Shown here in pieces: positions 36,041 through 49,400 of a DNA stretch of 64,000 nt; the stretch's first letter is position 1; every line of letters begins with the position of its first letter. Under the pieces are notes generated by a model, which saw only the letters and a list, made by a program, of their open reading frames with translations, had not been told where the DNA came from and ran no database searches. The stretch comes from Dromaius novaehollandiae (Eukaryota > Chordata > Aves > Casuariiformes > Dromaiidae). The DNA lies in contig NC_088117.1 in NCBI RefSeq assembly GCF_036370855.1, forward strand, positions 4,588,001-4,652,000. Direction: 5' to 3'. The position numbers were made by a program, and so were the translations under genes.

Positions 36041-39000
36041 GGAAAAGGACAGAGCACCCACCAGTCTGCAGTGTAAAAACCTGAAAACATGCCTTCTGCA
36101 CGGCGAGTTGCTTTACTTGCCTGGGCTTTGAACTTACACCAGAAAATAGGGCTTATGATAACCGGGCTGCTGCTTTGTAAAGTGCTTGAGAATTTCCATC
36201 AGCAAATTTCTTACTGCTACTGGTGCTAGTTATCATTACTTTTAAGTAATAAGTACATGTCTTCAGTAACAGGCGTTTCTTAAATGCTATAACATTTTTC
36301 CCTGTAATATCAATGTTGTTTAGATTAATCACTGTGCTGTTTAAGTCTGCAATTGTAGTGGGGAAATATTTTCTAAGTCTTTCCCTGTCACGTAATTTGA
36401 TGCACATATCATCTACTGTGATGATCATAGAGAGGGGAACCCAAACACCTTGTTTAGAGGACTTTTACCTTTTTGTACCATTCTTTTAAGTTTTTGGGAA
36501 ACCAGTTGTGTTAATGTGATGCTGCTTCTTAGTGCTAATGCAATAACACTGATCTAGAACGGTTCTCATGTAGTGTATTTAGTTGTTTTTGAAAATCATA
36601 CTTGACCCCTATCAGTGAAATGGATGCTGAAATACTTTAAAAAGCTTAGCCATCACACACAGCCTCTGCCTCAATGCTCAGCTTCAAAAAATTCATGTAT
36701 CACCTCTCATCCATTGCAAAACCTTCCATACAAGGGTTGTTTCATGCTGTGCACACTTAGCACTAAAGGGTTGCACTGCAATTGATGCAATTATAACATG
36801 AAAATAATAAAATGCATCAGCATGAATAGTGGGAGGGCTGACCAGGACCCAGGGGTGGTAGTAGCTGAAAGGAAATTGAGGTTGGCAATACTAAGGGAAA
36901 TTTCTTGTAATTTAAGTTCTCTTAACTCGTGGGACTCTCTTTTGGACTGATTGGGAACCCCTTCACTGGAGTTAAGGCAAAAGTCTGCGCAGTTCCTAAC
37001 AGGCAGGTTTCTGTCTTTGCCGTGTGCTGGAACGATCAGCTCATTTTGGCACCTGAGTCCAAAACATGAAATAACAGTGAAAATGAGCTCTGTAGACCAA
37101 GGCATGGCACAGCCTGGCATTTTGCAGCTCAGAGCCCGCACGCAGTGCTAAGAGGGTTTAGTGCAGAGAGGGCGAGATGTAGATCTTCACTCCCAGGGCA
37201 AATCTGTCCCTGGACACTTCACTTTGTGCCACGTGAGGTCCAACCAGAATATTACAGATAAAAATATTTTTCCTCTGGAAGGAAATTTTGCTGGAATTAA
37301 TTGAAAAATCTTAGAGTAATGGCACTGATTTTGTCAAAAAAATCATCTGAAAGTTTCATTTCAATGACGTTTGAGTGTTGCATTTAGACTTTTTAATTTC
37401 AAACTAGTCTAATCAAGTTTATTTTCTCTGGTTTGGTCAAAATGATAGTGAAGCACCTCAACTGCTCTGAAACTAAGCCTTAAATAAATTTACAAATTCT
37501 ATTTAGAAAAAAAAATTTGACTTCTTGTTCTGCACTGGAAGAAAACAAAATTAAAAATCTGAATGCTGGCCACTGAATGGAAAGTCCAAGTATAAGTAAA
37601 GTTTAGTAGTGAAAAAATGAAACCTATGGCTGTCATAGCATGAGACACAGTTCCCATGAGAAAAAGAGTGTTTATTGTAATACATAGTGTATTGCACAAG
37701 CACGTCTCCAGAGTTGTCTATTATGTCTTGATTTCACTGGTCAGAAATAGATGTTGCATTATTTTCCTGCTCCATATCTTTATTTCTTGAGCTTAGAAAA
37801 GGGATGTGCTAAAAATAGAAGCAGAATTTTAAGCTGTTCCATGATAAATTGGGTATATGTATGGTGCAATCAGCAGAAGTTTATGAGATGAACCTAATGG
37901 TCCAGTAGTGTTTAGGTTGCTGTGATGTTTTTGTCTATGAATTGTAACTCATGTTTATGAGTTTGACTTATTCCGAATGTGCTCTGAGGTTACATTAGAG
38001 CTGGACTGGACCCAGAACAGGGTCTGAATCAGCCAATTCCCGTTCTTGTTAACAACCTCTCATCTGGCCTTCCATCACTTCTGCTGGGAAAACCAAGATT
38101 ATGAATGACTAAACCCAGAAATGCAAAGGCTCAGCAAAGGCTGAGATCAGGCCTCGAGATTCTCCACACGTCAGATTTTGCCGAGCTGCGTTGCCTTGCC
38201 TTTCAGTAATTCCCTCCTTTGCCATTTCAAGCTGGTCTGCTATCTTTGGCAAGTTGCAACAGTACAACGGCTTCTCCAGTACGTTCCCTCAGCAAGCGAA
38301 GCTATGGAGTGAGGAGGACAACCTCCTTTCCTGAGGTCTATGCTCCGATAGCTATACAACGTGCTGTATCAGTGTGTCTGCTTACAACGAATAGCTGTTG
38401 GTCTTTGCATAGTGGTGCTCAACAGCACATTTCCTAACAAATCTAAGAGAAAAACTGTCTTTCTCTGCTCTTGCATGGTGTTGGCCCCCTTCCTCCATAG
38501 CTGGCAGCCCGTACCATTCCCAAGGCCCAGGAGTGCAAAGGCCTCTTCGTTGCAGTCTTGTGTTGAGGCAAGTCGAATCCAGTCAGTCCAGCTGTGAGAC
38601 CATTGCCAGCACTTCTGTATGGTGTTTCTGATCAGCAGCACAGCACACAATCTTCGTCCAGGGGCCACTAGTCAAGGTCAGTGTTCATTCATCATCATTC
38701 AGAGCTATCTGAGAGACTGCTTATGTCTCACATGAATCAGAAGCAATAGCGCCTCAGAAATGTCCTTGCAGTACCTTCAGTATCTCCTGATCTTTATGTG
38801 GATGATGCTTAGTGGCAGCTGCCCGTTGCACATTTCCTGAGGGGAACACTCCAGGGACAAAGCTGAGGACTGCAGAGTGCTAGCACTTAATTTAGCCCCT
38901 AGTGAGTATGTGGTCCCTGGTTAACACATACCAGAGAACTGATTAAGTCAGAAGATGTTTAAGAAAAATCAAAGAATTCTTTTTCTTTTGCTTGAAAGAC

Positions 39001-39794
39001 TACAGTTAGTTTTCTCATTCTATTGATGGAACAGAGTTGAGGAAGGAGGTGCAACCCTGTTTATTTCATAAAGATTTTCAGCTCTGAGGGGAAAATACCC
39101 ATTCATTTTTGCTGGGGAGGAAAGGAAAACTCCTGAAATATGGAAAAGATTTATTTTCTTGTATTGTCATGTTTCAAGTGAAAAATACCTATTTCTAGAT
39201 CTATACGGTTTGCATAAAGATACAGCTAGAAAAGAGAAGCCCACACCTGTCACTGTATGGAACGCAAATCCCTTGGCTCTCCTCGACACACCCTCTGCTA
39301 GGTGTTTCGTCTCTGACTCTACATCCAGAGATAGACGAGATGTCAGCTTCCATACAGAGAAACTTCTATCCACCTCCCTGACAAATGCGGTACCAAGAAA
39401 TGGTGTGGGTGTTGTAACCACAGGGAGATTCGAAGCTGCCAAGGAGAAAAGGGCTTTTAAATAAACTTCCTTCCATGTAACTGTGCTTGAGAGGGACACA
39501 GAGAGAGAAGATGTTCTCCGTAATCCTGGCTGAATGACAATGCTAATTTGTTCCCTTCCTGGGAAGGTGAATTCAAACTCATGTTCTGTGGGCAGCTGGT
39601 AGCATCATCAAACTCGTGGAAATGCCAATAAAATATGAGAGCCTGTTCCCAATCCTGTGAAATAAGTGGACAGTTTTCCAGTTCTTTTGATGACGTTTTG
39701 AATCAGGCCTCATTCACCAAATTAGAGTGTGTGCTTGTAGGAGTGGGTAACAGAACAAACCAGTTTCTTTATGTTGTCTTAGAAATCACCTCCT
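36041..39794. other. Intergenic stretch
   Basis: This is AT-rich noncoding sequence with no gene, recognisable transposon or tandem array. Confidence 0.55.
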
Positions 39795-40400
39795 TGACTG
39801 CATCAGGAGGAGCATGGCCAGCAGACTGAAGGGAGTTATTAGACACCCTTCCCCCCACCATTTGGTGAGGGTGAGGCTGTATTGGGAATATGTTGTTCAG
39901 TTTGGGGCCCACATCAGCTAAAGAGGGATGTGGAGAATCAGAGAGAGCCCAGTGGGGGATAGAGGTATGGTCAGGGTCTTGGGCAATATTACCTACAAGG
40001 AGAGGTTGAGGGAGCTGGGCTGGTTCAGTCTGGCAAAGACGAGGCTAAAGGGCGATCGAGGAGCAGCCTACCTCTACCAGAAAGCACCTACAAATATGAC
40101 AGAGACAAACTCTCCTCTGTATTGCCAGATGATGTATCAAGGGGCTGTTCACAGCCATGAAACTGCATTTTAGGAACTTCAGGATAAATGTTAAGAAGGC
40201 CTTTTTCACTCCAAAAGTGATGTAGCACAGGAATGGGCCATCAGAGGGGTTCCTGAATCTCTTTGTGGGAGTCTGTCAAGACTCGGCTAGACAAATCCAT
40301 GGTTGTTATGATCCAGTGCTGGCAATACTCCTGCTTTGAACAGGAGATTGGACTAGAGATCCTTTCCAGACAGTATCCACATGATTCTGTAACTCTTCTA
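39795..40400 (+). mobile_element. CR1 LINE, 5'-truncated copy
   Basis: The sequence follows the CR1 3' end in order: a stretch near CTGCATCAGG and GGCCAGCAGACTGAAGGG; then GTTCAGTTTGGGGCCCAC; then CAAGGAGAGGTTGAGGGAGC and TGGTTCAGTCTGG; then AACTTCAGGATAAATGTTAAG; then AGGAGATTGGACTAGAGATC. It ends in the short ATTCTGT-type terminus near 40385-40395 typical of CR1. It covers the end of the reverse-transcriptase ORF and the 3' UTR and has many frameshifts, so it is a dead copy. No target-site duplication is expected for CR1, and none was seen. Confidence 0.9.
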
Positions 40401-43400
40401 GATGAAGACTCAGGCTCATTTAAGAGGGGGATGTTATTATTTAAATAGCACCATTGCAGTACCAAGGTGGTCATCTCAAATACTGCGAAAAGTGCTAACT
40501 AGTTATTGCAGTCTGAGTAGCCCAAGTGTGTAGCTAAATTCCTGCTATTGCCTGAGCTAACTTCCTCCAACTTCACTTAGCTTGAGTGCAAGAAGTGACA
40601 AGCAAAATGGCACTTTATCTACATGTAGTTAGGATTAATGGTTCTGTCATCACTGCATAAAAGTTTAAATACCAGACAACTTACTTTCTCTGGGATTCTC
40701 GGGGGAGGAATGCAAGCACGAGGAGAGAAGAAGAAAGACCAGCTTAAGAGCAATACTTGGTTTGCCCTTTGAGATACAGCTGCGGTGACAATTGCTCAGC
40801 GTAAGAGGAGAGGTGGCCAAATGATATGAAGAGAGTGCAAGGATAAAAATGAAGAAATACTGGTCACCAGGGTTGGCAGCAATATGCAACATTACATACG
40901 TAATTGTTTCATTTCTAATTCTGAAATAACAACCGTAAGCAGAGGTGGAGAAAGCAGAAGGAAGACTAAAAGCTGCTCTCATGAGTCACCAGAAACACGG
41001 GTTCAGTGGAGCCCTGACTGCACAGCTTGCTAGCAGCCCTGCACAGAACAGTTGGTGCACGTAGAGGGGCTCCAGGAATCAGGAGAAGTTTCTCCACCCT
41101 TGGCAGTGAGAGCTGGGCAGAGCTGCTAAGACAGCGGGAGACAGATACCGCGACAGATACCCTCCTTCCGACCTCCTTTGGGGCAGGTGAGGGTTACACA
41201 GTGCAGATGCTGAGTTACACCTAGGGCTCACCCAGCCTTCCCGAGGACGGTACCGCTGCAGGGGGGCAGGAGGCCTTGTTTAAAGCATGTTCTTGGGGAC
41301 ATGCAATGGTCTTCTCTGCTGTAGGAGCCCACGTACCAGATGTGGCCAGTCAGCAGGCCAGGCACGCGAGAGTGAGGGCCTGGCAAGATCCCCAGAACGA
41401 TGCTGGGACATGTGGCAGGCCAGCGGCCCAGCGGAGCTGTAGCTGGTGGGGGGGTTACTGGGGCAGGGCACAGACCAACCCCTCCCACAGGCCCCGCAGC
41501 AGATCTGTGGCTGCCCACAAATCAAGGTCCCTTCGGCAGAGAAGCAAGCGTAGAAAAGTTGATCATTTCTGGTAACTCAGCAGGGGGCCAGGCTCAGGTG
41601 ATACAGCAGAATCATTTCTCAAGAGCTGAAATGCCCCTGATTTTCTCTGTTCTCTTGGTCAGTGAAATGTGAGTTCATGCTGACTTAGGTCACACTGCTT
41701 AGGATGGAATCTAACCCCAAGGGCTGTGCCATATAGATTATTTAACTGATTTTTTCAACCTTTTTTGATTAAAGTTTGTTTCTCAAAAGCAGAGCCATGC
41801 CTCCCTGCCAAAAACAGACTGATAGTTTGCTGTATTTGTCCAAGCCCTGGAGTCATTCAGATCCCTGGCAAGATCCTGTTCATTTTGTGATGTCTGGCAG
41901 TACTCAGTCAATTGTCATCTTTTGGCTTGAAGAACACAACCTCTGTGTGTTGCATAATGAGGTCAGGAGCAGCAGAAAGCATGTGCTGGGCTGCTTACTG
42001 TGTATAGTGTGGATTTAAGCACAAATGAAAGAAAAAATTAAGGGAAATATATCAGGAACTCTTGAGATCTTGCACTGATCTTAATGAAAATATTAACATT
42101 ATAAAGCAACGTCAAATGGGTTGTTTGCTATTCCTCTGGGTCTTTGATTAAGAAGTTTTTTTTTAATTTAATATTTTACATTGCTCTGAAAAGGCGGGAA
42201 GCTGTTCCAGGGCACTGCTGGGTGCTGTGGTGGTGGCAGGCGGCAGGAACTGTAGGCTGTACATCACAGGCACGTCTAAACACATGTGAAATAGCAGTGC
42301 AGGAGATCTTTACTGTGACCACCGCACTGTGCTGTTATGAGATTATGCATGGTATTTTGTTTCATTCTGAGCAAGAAGCCGGGCATAAAAGGGGAGCACA
42401 GTGAATACAAGGTAAACTGTTTCAGCTTTGAGGGCTATGGTCCTCCACCTGGTGCTCCTCACCCCCTTCTCTTCGTAACGGAGCTCCTTGTTCAGTTTCA
42501 GAAGAAAGTGGCCAAGGAACAGTGTCATTACCTGCTCCTTCACAGGGCAAAGCCTAAAAGGAGAGAATACAGTTAACCATCCCTTCAGCAGATTGAGTAG
42601 TGTATGTTGGCTTGTGGCTGGGAAGATACACTCCTTCTCCACTCATTTTTTGTTTTGAGTGGCAGCTAGGGACATCAAATGATAATATCTCAGAGGCTGT
42701 GGTATTCTTCATTGTCTGCATTCAAAAATTTCTTCCACTCACACAAGACTTAGCCATACCCCTCTTACCATCTCTGAGATGATCAAAGATTTTGGACTGA
42801 TTGCCAGGATGCTCTTCTGCATGGTACACAGATTCCCACAAACGACTTGCTGTTGACTTGGGATACTCAGAGCGCCTTGATGCTTGAGGATGTATCCATG
42901 AAATCACTGGTCAGAGGTTTGCCTTCAGTGATTTCCTCCCATTCCTCACCCAAATGATTTGCTGTATGAATCAGAGCCTGATCTTTTTTGTTGGTTTATC
43001 TGGAAGCCTACTCATACCCCTTTTACAGTCTGCCACCAGTAACAAAGATTTGCCATTTAGTCTTGTGGCTCCATCTTGGCCCACTACTTTTGTAGGCATA
43101 CAGAAGGGACAAGCTGCAACGAGCAGTCTCCTTCCCACTATGGAGAGCCACAACAGCAATTTGAGAAATGTCAGCACTGACAAAGAAATTCTCTGAGGGG
43201 TGGCATCTGGCTCGTCAGGGGAAGGGAAAGACACAGCTCGAGGGGTTTTCCTCACCCTCCTCACCATGGCCTTGGTTTGTCCAGGCCTGACTGTCATGAA
43301 AACAAGGCTATACATGACTTGCTGCAAACAAAGAACATACTGAGCTTGTACTGCAGCCAAGAATTGACCAAGAATCTGGCTGCAAAAGTTGCTGTTCTAG

Positions 43401-46400
43401 ATGTGGTGTCAGCCTGGGTTGACATGGCTTCACGCAGCTCTGTAACAGATCTACTGCTTGGGGCACTAACTCAGGGCAGCTGGAGACTGTGTGAGAAAGT
43501 GTTAAAAGTCAAAATGGTTCTTGTGCTGCGTGGCTGTGTTTGACATCTGGTAGCTCTGAAAGAAGGAGTGCTTTTTCTTTTTGTTAGTAAAAAGGAAAAC
43601 CAGAGAGCAAGGAGAGATGCTACTTCTTGTAATGAAGCATATGAATAGATTTAGGGCATTCACCAGTTCCAGGAGAAGCTGATGGGAGTCTTTTCATTGC
43701 TTATGATTGCTTAAGATTTATAATTAATTTTTCTTAATGCTTTCTAGAAACTAACTGGAACTTGAAAGGCTTTCCATTATAAGATATTGATAACTATTTT
43801 CTAGCCTAAGTTTTGGGGGTTTTCTCCATTCCTTCTAATTCATTTTGCCGAGTCCTAATTTCTGATATCCCACATGTCAAAATTAAATTATTTCAAGTAG
43901 ACTGAAATATTCAAAATATCAGAAATTGCAATTAAATAACAACACTTTGAACAAAGGAATACACTGCAGTTTAAACTTAAGCTTAAGCAGAATGGCAAAT
44001 ATTAGCAGAATTAAACTTCTGGCTTAACAAAACTTCTTCTTGTGATTTGTAGGCAGAAAAGGTCTCTTTATTTGTGGTTGATGTGCCTAATGCCATATGT
44101 GATGTATGGCTGAAATGTCTCCCAACTGTCTTAAGTCTAAACTTTCATGCTGGATTAGTTATCTTTGCATTTTCATAGCATAATACCTGGATCTTGATCA
44201 GTGATATTGTGGGAACTGTCTATACCACTTTAGTCAAACGGTCTGTATCTGATGAAGGGTGGTTCATGTACATTCAGTAGGGTAAACTTGCCTCTTAAAA
44301 CCTTCTGTGTCTTCTACAAGTGTATCTATTGCTGTTCTGAGTTTTTCTGTTGAAGTCATCGTAACTTTGAAGCATTTATCTGATGATGCCAAGCTAAAGT
44401 AATGTTTAGGTACATTTTATTGTAGATCAAGAAACAAACCTCGGACAGGATGTGGGCAAATGTTTTCATAGGTGGTTGCTCATTTTGTCCAAGTGCTTTA
44501 AAGAATGGTGAGGGGAAGACTATACCTCAAACTGTGCTCCTGAAAACAGGATGAGCATGAAATGATTGCCTTTGACCTGGCAGAGCTCACAGAGGATGCA
44601 TTTACACATTGAATGTGGATTTGGACCAGATCCTGAGTCCAGCTTTGCTGTCCCTATGCTGTCGCATGCTGTCAGAGCACGGTCTGAGATGAACCAGAAG
44701 CAAGAGGTAGAATATGGTGTGAGGTTTGGTAATGGCTTTTGGGGGGAGAGCTGAGGGAAGGAAAAGTAAGCCTTAATAGAGGCCAGGAATGCATCTTCTG
44801 ACAGACGAGACTGGCTGGACACACTGTGCCCACCCTGTAGCAACATCATCCGGTCCCAAAATCCTTCCTGGGGTGGCCCCAGCTCCACTCGTCATGGGGT
44901 GTATAAGATTTGTCATGCCCTGGCCCCAGAGTGCCCCCATGCCCTGTGGGGGTTGGACCACCAGCATCCAGCACTCAGTGCTGCCGTTGCCCAAAGCCAG
45001 CTCCATACCAAAGACAAACCCGATCCTGGAGTCAGTGCCAGCACGGCTGTGCTGAGTCAGTAGCAGAGCTGTGAATAAACTGTACGATGAGATCTAGGAG
45101 AATCTGCTAGTCAAACGTCAGTGAATTTCTAAGAAACCAGTCCATTCACTATTTTTGGACTCCTTGGAAAACCCAAGTCAAAATCCATCTTGAGCTCTAG
45201 CAAGTCAAAAGATCATTCTGTTCAACTCGCAAAACTATTTTTTTTCTTAAATCTTACACAAGTTTGTCCTATGAAGAGGAAGCAGGCAATTAGAAGTCCC
45301 AGTACTCTTCTGCTAAGGAGTTTCTGCCAGCCTCCGTTTCTGAGACGTGGCACCTCTGAGCTGCGTGACGCTGCCCGAGAAAGCAGCAGAGGAAAGCAGG
45401 GACAGTAGCTGGCACAAGCAAAGCAGCATACAAGAGAAAAGCAGTCAAGGAAATGGAAAGAGGAAGCAATAGTCAATAGCTCGCACTTTCATCCTTTCTT
45501 TGTAGTGAAAGAAAGCAGCACAGAAAAGCCTGGCACACATTTTTTCACAGATTTATTTGCTTTGAAGGGAGGAATAAAAATCTGATGTCAAGAAGAGAGT
45601 GAGGCATAGCTGGAAAATATGTATGAATCTGAATGCATACGTGCACTCCCAGGGCTGCTTGGATGACCGGTGCTGTTCCACACACTATTCCAAGTGGCTA
45701 ATTTGCAGAATCAGGAAGGGCCGGGGGCTTCCTCTGCTGGGGATTTACAAAGGGATGGATTTTTCAGAAAGGTCCAACAATGGACCTGAAATGCTGAATC
45801 TTGACTGGATATTGTTCTCGAGTTTCACAAGCAGTAGGTCAGGTTGCAAAACTTGCGGTTGTCCAGGCCTTTTTTCAGGCCCAACTGTCTCCCACACTGA
45901 ATCAATGAAACCCATCTGTTAGGCCTCTGATAGAGGGATAAGGCGTTCTGGTCCACCCAGTGAAATCGATAATATTTGCACCACTGACCTTTCCGTCACA
46001 GGAATCATATCAGCCCACCGAGGCACTGCCATCCTGAGCGGCGGATCCCAGAGCCAGTCTTCAGTGCTCAGCAACTTAATTAGCACTTTTTTCACTTTTC
46101 AGAAATAATCAGTTGTTACTAGCAAAGAATCATCTACTCCGCAGCCAAGAAGGGTGACTCCCAGAAGGAATGTTATTAGCCACTTTTCATTCCTTGTGTT
46201 AACTAAGAGAAATTTGAGCAGCAGAGCTGTTTTGTTAGTCGTAACAGCAGGGATTGGGGCTGTCTCTTAGGCACTATCCTGCCAGAGGGAACCTCGTTTA
46301 AGTATCTGCAGCCTTTGCCTTTGCGAAGAACCAGGCTACCTGGATATGCTGTGTTTGTATCTTGGTCTTTCTGTGGTTTTGACCAGAAATTCCAGCCTGG

Positions 46401-49400
46401 TCTTAGCAACTTCTGCTGCTAAATGTTTCACTGAAACTGGTACTTCCCAGATAAAAAGAGAAAAAATGTCATTTTGTTGAAAAATTCATGGCTTGTGCTT
46501 TCTGGGACAGTTTTCCTTGTGGGGCTGAGCCCTGCAAGCCCTTTAATGTGCTTTTTTTGGGGGAAAAATGACCAAAAAACCACAATTTCAGCTTCTTTTA
46601 TGAGATATTCTAATTCCCCTTTAACATAATTTATTGCTTTGAGTCTCTGGAGGGAAACCACTAATGAAAAGCTGAGAAATCATGGTTTTATTCCCCTTTC
46701 AAATCTGTTCTTGTCAGAAACAAATATATTGTAGATGATACATTTTTATATATGCAGTAATACAGGTCCCACCAAATAAGGATGACTATTCACTCAGATT
46801 AGGCTCAGAATATTTTAGAACCCTGAAGGACTTTAGCAAATTAACTTCTATAAATAATTAAGGAAAAAACTTCTTTGTGATTACAAACTAGAATTTCTCC
46901 TAATGGAAGGGAGGAGATTTGAGAATTATTTCCTGGATTATGCATTGAGTGTTATGAGTTGTATTTACTATTATGTGTTGTAGTTACTGTTGTTCAATGT
47001 ATTCATTTTGTCCATTTGACAGGATTTGGGTCATATTGCAGAAATAGATCATTTCTAAGAAACATTCATATTGGGTAACCAGATTAGCTGAAATATCTAA
47101 CAAGTTAGGTAGGGGACTGTTTGACTTGGCTCTTTTCACACACGGTTCCACTGGCTTTTCTCTCTTTTATGCTGTAGTTTCCTTTGTGCATGGCTTAGCT
47201 TCAGATGTTTCCTCCCCGAATTTATTCACTTTCCCTTGTTTTTGTGGATTTCTCTGATAGCAACAGAAGCTAGAAAACATGTGTGAAATTGACTGTAAAT
47301 CCCCTAAAATCAGCTATGACATCTCAAACGGGGGACACTTGAGTCATTCATTTCTGCTTTGGAAGCGCAATAGGCAGAAACAAACAGCAGTGTCATTCTG
47401 CTATAAAGGGTATAAATTATCATTGAAAGGCCTGTTTTTCCCCTCATATCTCAGGATAATTAACCTTGCCCTTAGTTCTTGCCCTTCCATCTGGTGTAGA
47501 TATGCTGGCCACTGCGAACAACAGCACAGAGGCTCCTGTTTCTGGTTTGGGCCAGCGAGTTTTGCTTTCCTCTGCAATACCCGGACTGGCTTTTCCCTCA
47601 CCTTTTAAACAGATCAGATTTCTAGCTGGCATGTCTAATGATCACTGCTAATGAAGTGACAATTAATAACTTCCTAGCAAATCTGCTGCAATAAATCATG
47701 CTTTCGTTTCATTGTAATCCTACTGGAGGTAAATCTCAGATTTCAATAAACCAAAAAAATTAGCTTTTGAATTATATGGGGCATGCCCCTTGCGGTGTAG
47801 ATTGTTTCTAATGCTATTTTCCGATTTCTGTAACTTTTACAATAAGGAAGGGCCTCTGCCTTATCTGCATAGAATTTAAGATAGGAGCACTTGCAGAATG
47901 AGTCACATCTGTGTTTTCCTCTGTGAACTTATAATTGTTATATTAGAATTGTTCTCATTTTCTTTATTAATCTATTTTTTTTTTAAATCCAGTGCAAGAT
48001 TTTTTTGGCCTTTCGACTCTTAAATTCTTGTTATCTTTTAAGTGACTTTATTTAATACCTAAACAAAATGCACACAGAAGTTCTTCCTTATTGAATTTCA
48101 CAACCTTAAAGTTGAATTGGAAATTTGGGGCTTTAAAAAAAATTAGCCTGTATGGTAATGAAGAATCAAAGTCTCAGAAAAAGCTTGAGTGACTCTTTAA
48201 AAATATTAAGACTGGACAAATATGCACTACTGAATTGTTCGTATAATGTCATGGCTCAGAATTGCTTAGGCTTCTCATACAAAAGCACCAAAACGTGCTC
48301 TCTGTGTCTATCCCTGTTTTAAAACACTGAAGTATTTAAGTGATCTCATGTTTTTAGGGCCTCTTGGATGCAATTAAACACCTGCTTAATATGAAGTGCA
48401 TGCTGAAGCGTTCCTGAGGCAGTGCAAAAGTACTGAACGCTTTTCAGGATTGAATCCCAAATTTTAGTTAGCATTCAACCAAAATGCTCAATGCACTAAA
48501 TCTTCATACAGATGTTTTACTGGCATTGGAGAAAAACAAAATGCAAAGCACTGAAAGACCATGACAAGCTTTTCTGTAACGCGTGATCCTTTGCAGGATC
48601 ATAGCCTCTGCTATGTTTTTAGGGCTAAAGCCTCCTCTCATCAGCACCATTTTACACCCAAAGTGCAGTGTTACTTTTCGCCACCATTATTCAGATTCCA
48701 CTGACCCAGATGAGCCGAGAGGCACCCCAGCTTCTTGCTCCACTAACTGCTGCACAAGCATGTCCTGCCGCTGCAGCACCGACACGTGCGCGAGGAATTA
48801 TTCAACTCACGTCTCATTTAAACCAGCCCAAAATTTTAAGCACTTCTCTGACCTCAGGAGCCGTAATCAGTAGAAGGACAACTAGGCGGGTGCCTGAATG
48901 CTATAGTTACCCAGGAAGCTCAGATTTTTGACTCGGGAATTGAGCCCGTGCCCGCGTGGTCCAGTCTCTGCATGCCTTATTAACAGCAGTGCTGTGAATG
49001 AGAACCATCTTTTATTAGGCTAGACGACATATATAGAAAAAGGATTTCAGGCACGCGAGCCCAGTTTCTACTAGCAAATGCAGCTTTTCTCGTGCCCGTA
49101 GCCAGCCCAGGTAAGGCATCACTGCAGCTGTGACAAGGTTGGACGGGGACAGCGCTTGGGCCGTTCTCCCTCCTGTGCAGATGTGGGCTGGCCCTGGCGA
49201 AGGGCAGATGTTCACTGCAACCCTCTGCCCAAGCCAATGGTCTCGGTGGGAGGCAGAGGGTTGCTCTGGCCCAGCATCAGGCTGAGCTGCCTCTGAGGAG
49301 TAGGTTTGAGTTTGGCTAGGTTGGAGGATCAGGTCTGGACGCACCCATATCTGGAGGTATGCTCTGTGATATGTCTGAAGATGATTAAAGACAAGTTTAT

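Noticed and set aside
35432..36090. Overlapping ORFs of 80-150 codons on both strands
   Set aside because: Simultaneous opening of several frames is expected in a CpG-rich block. The peptides are low-complexity and show no known domain.
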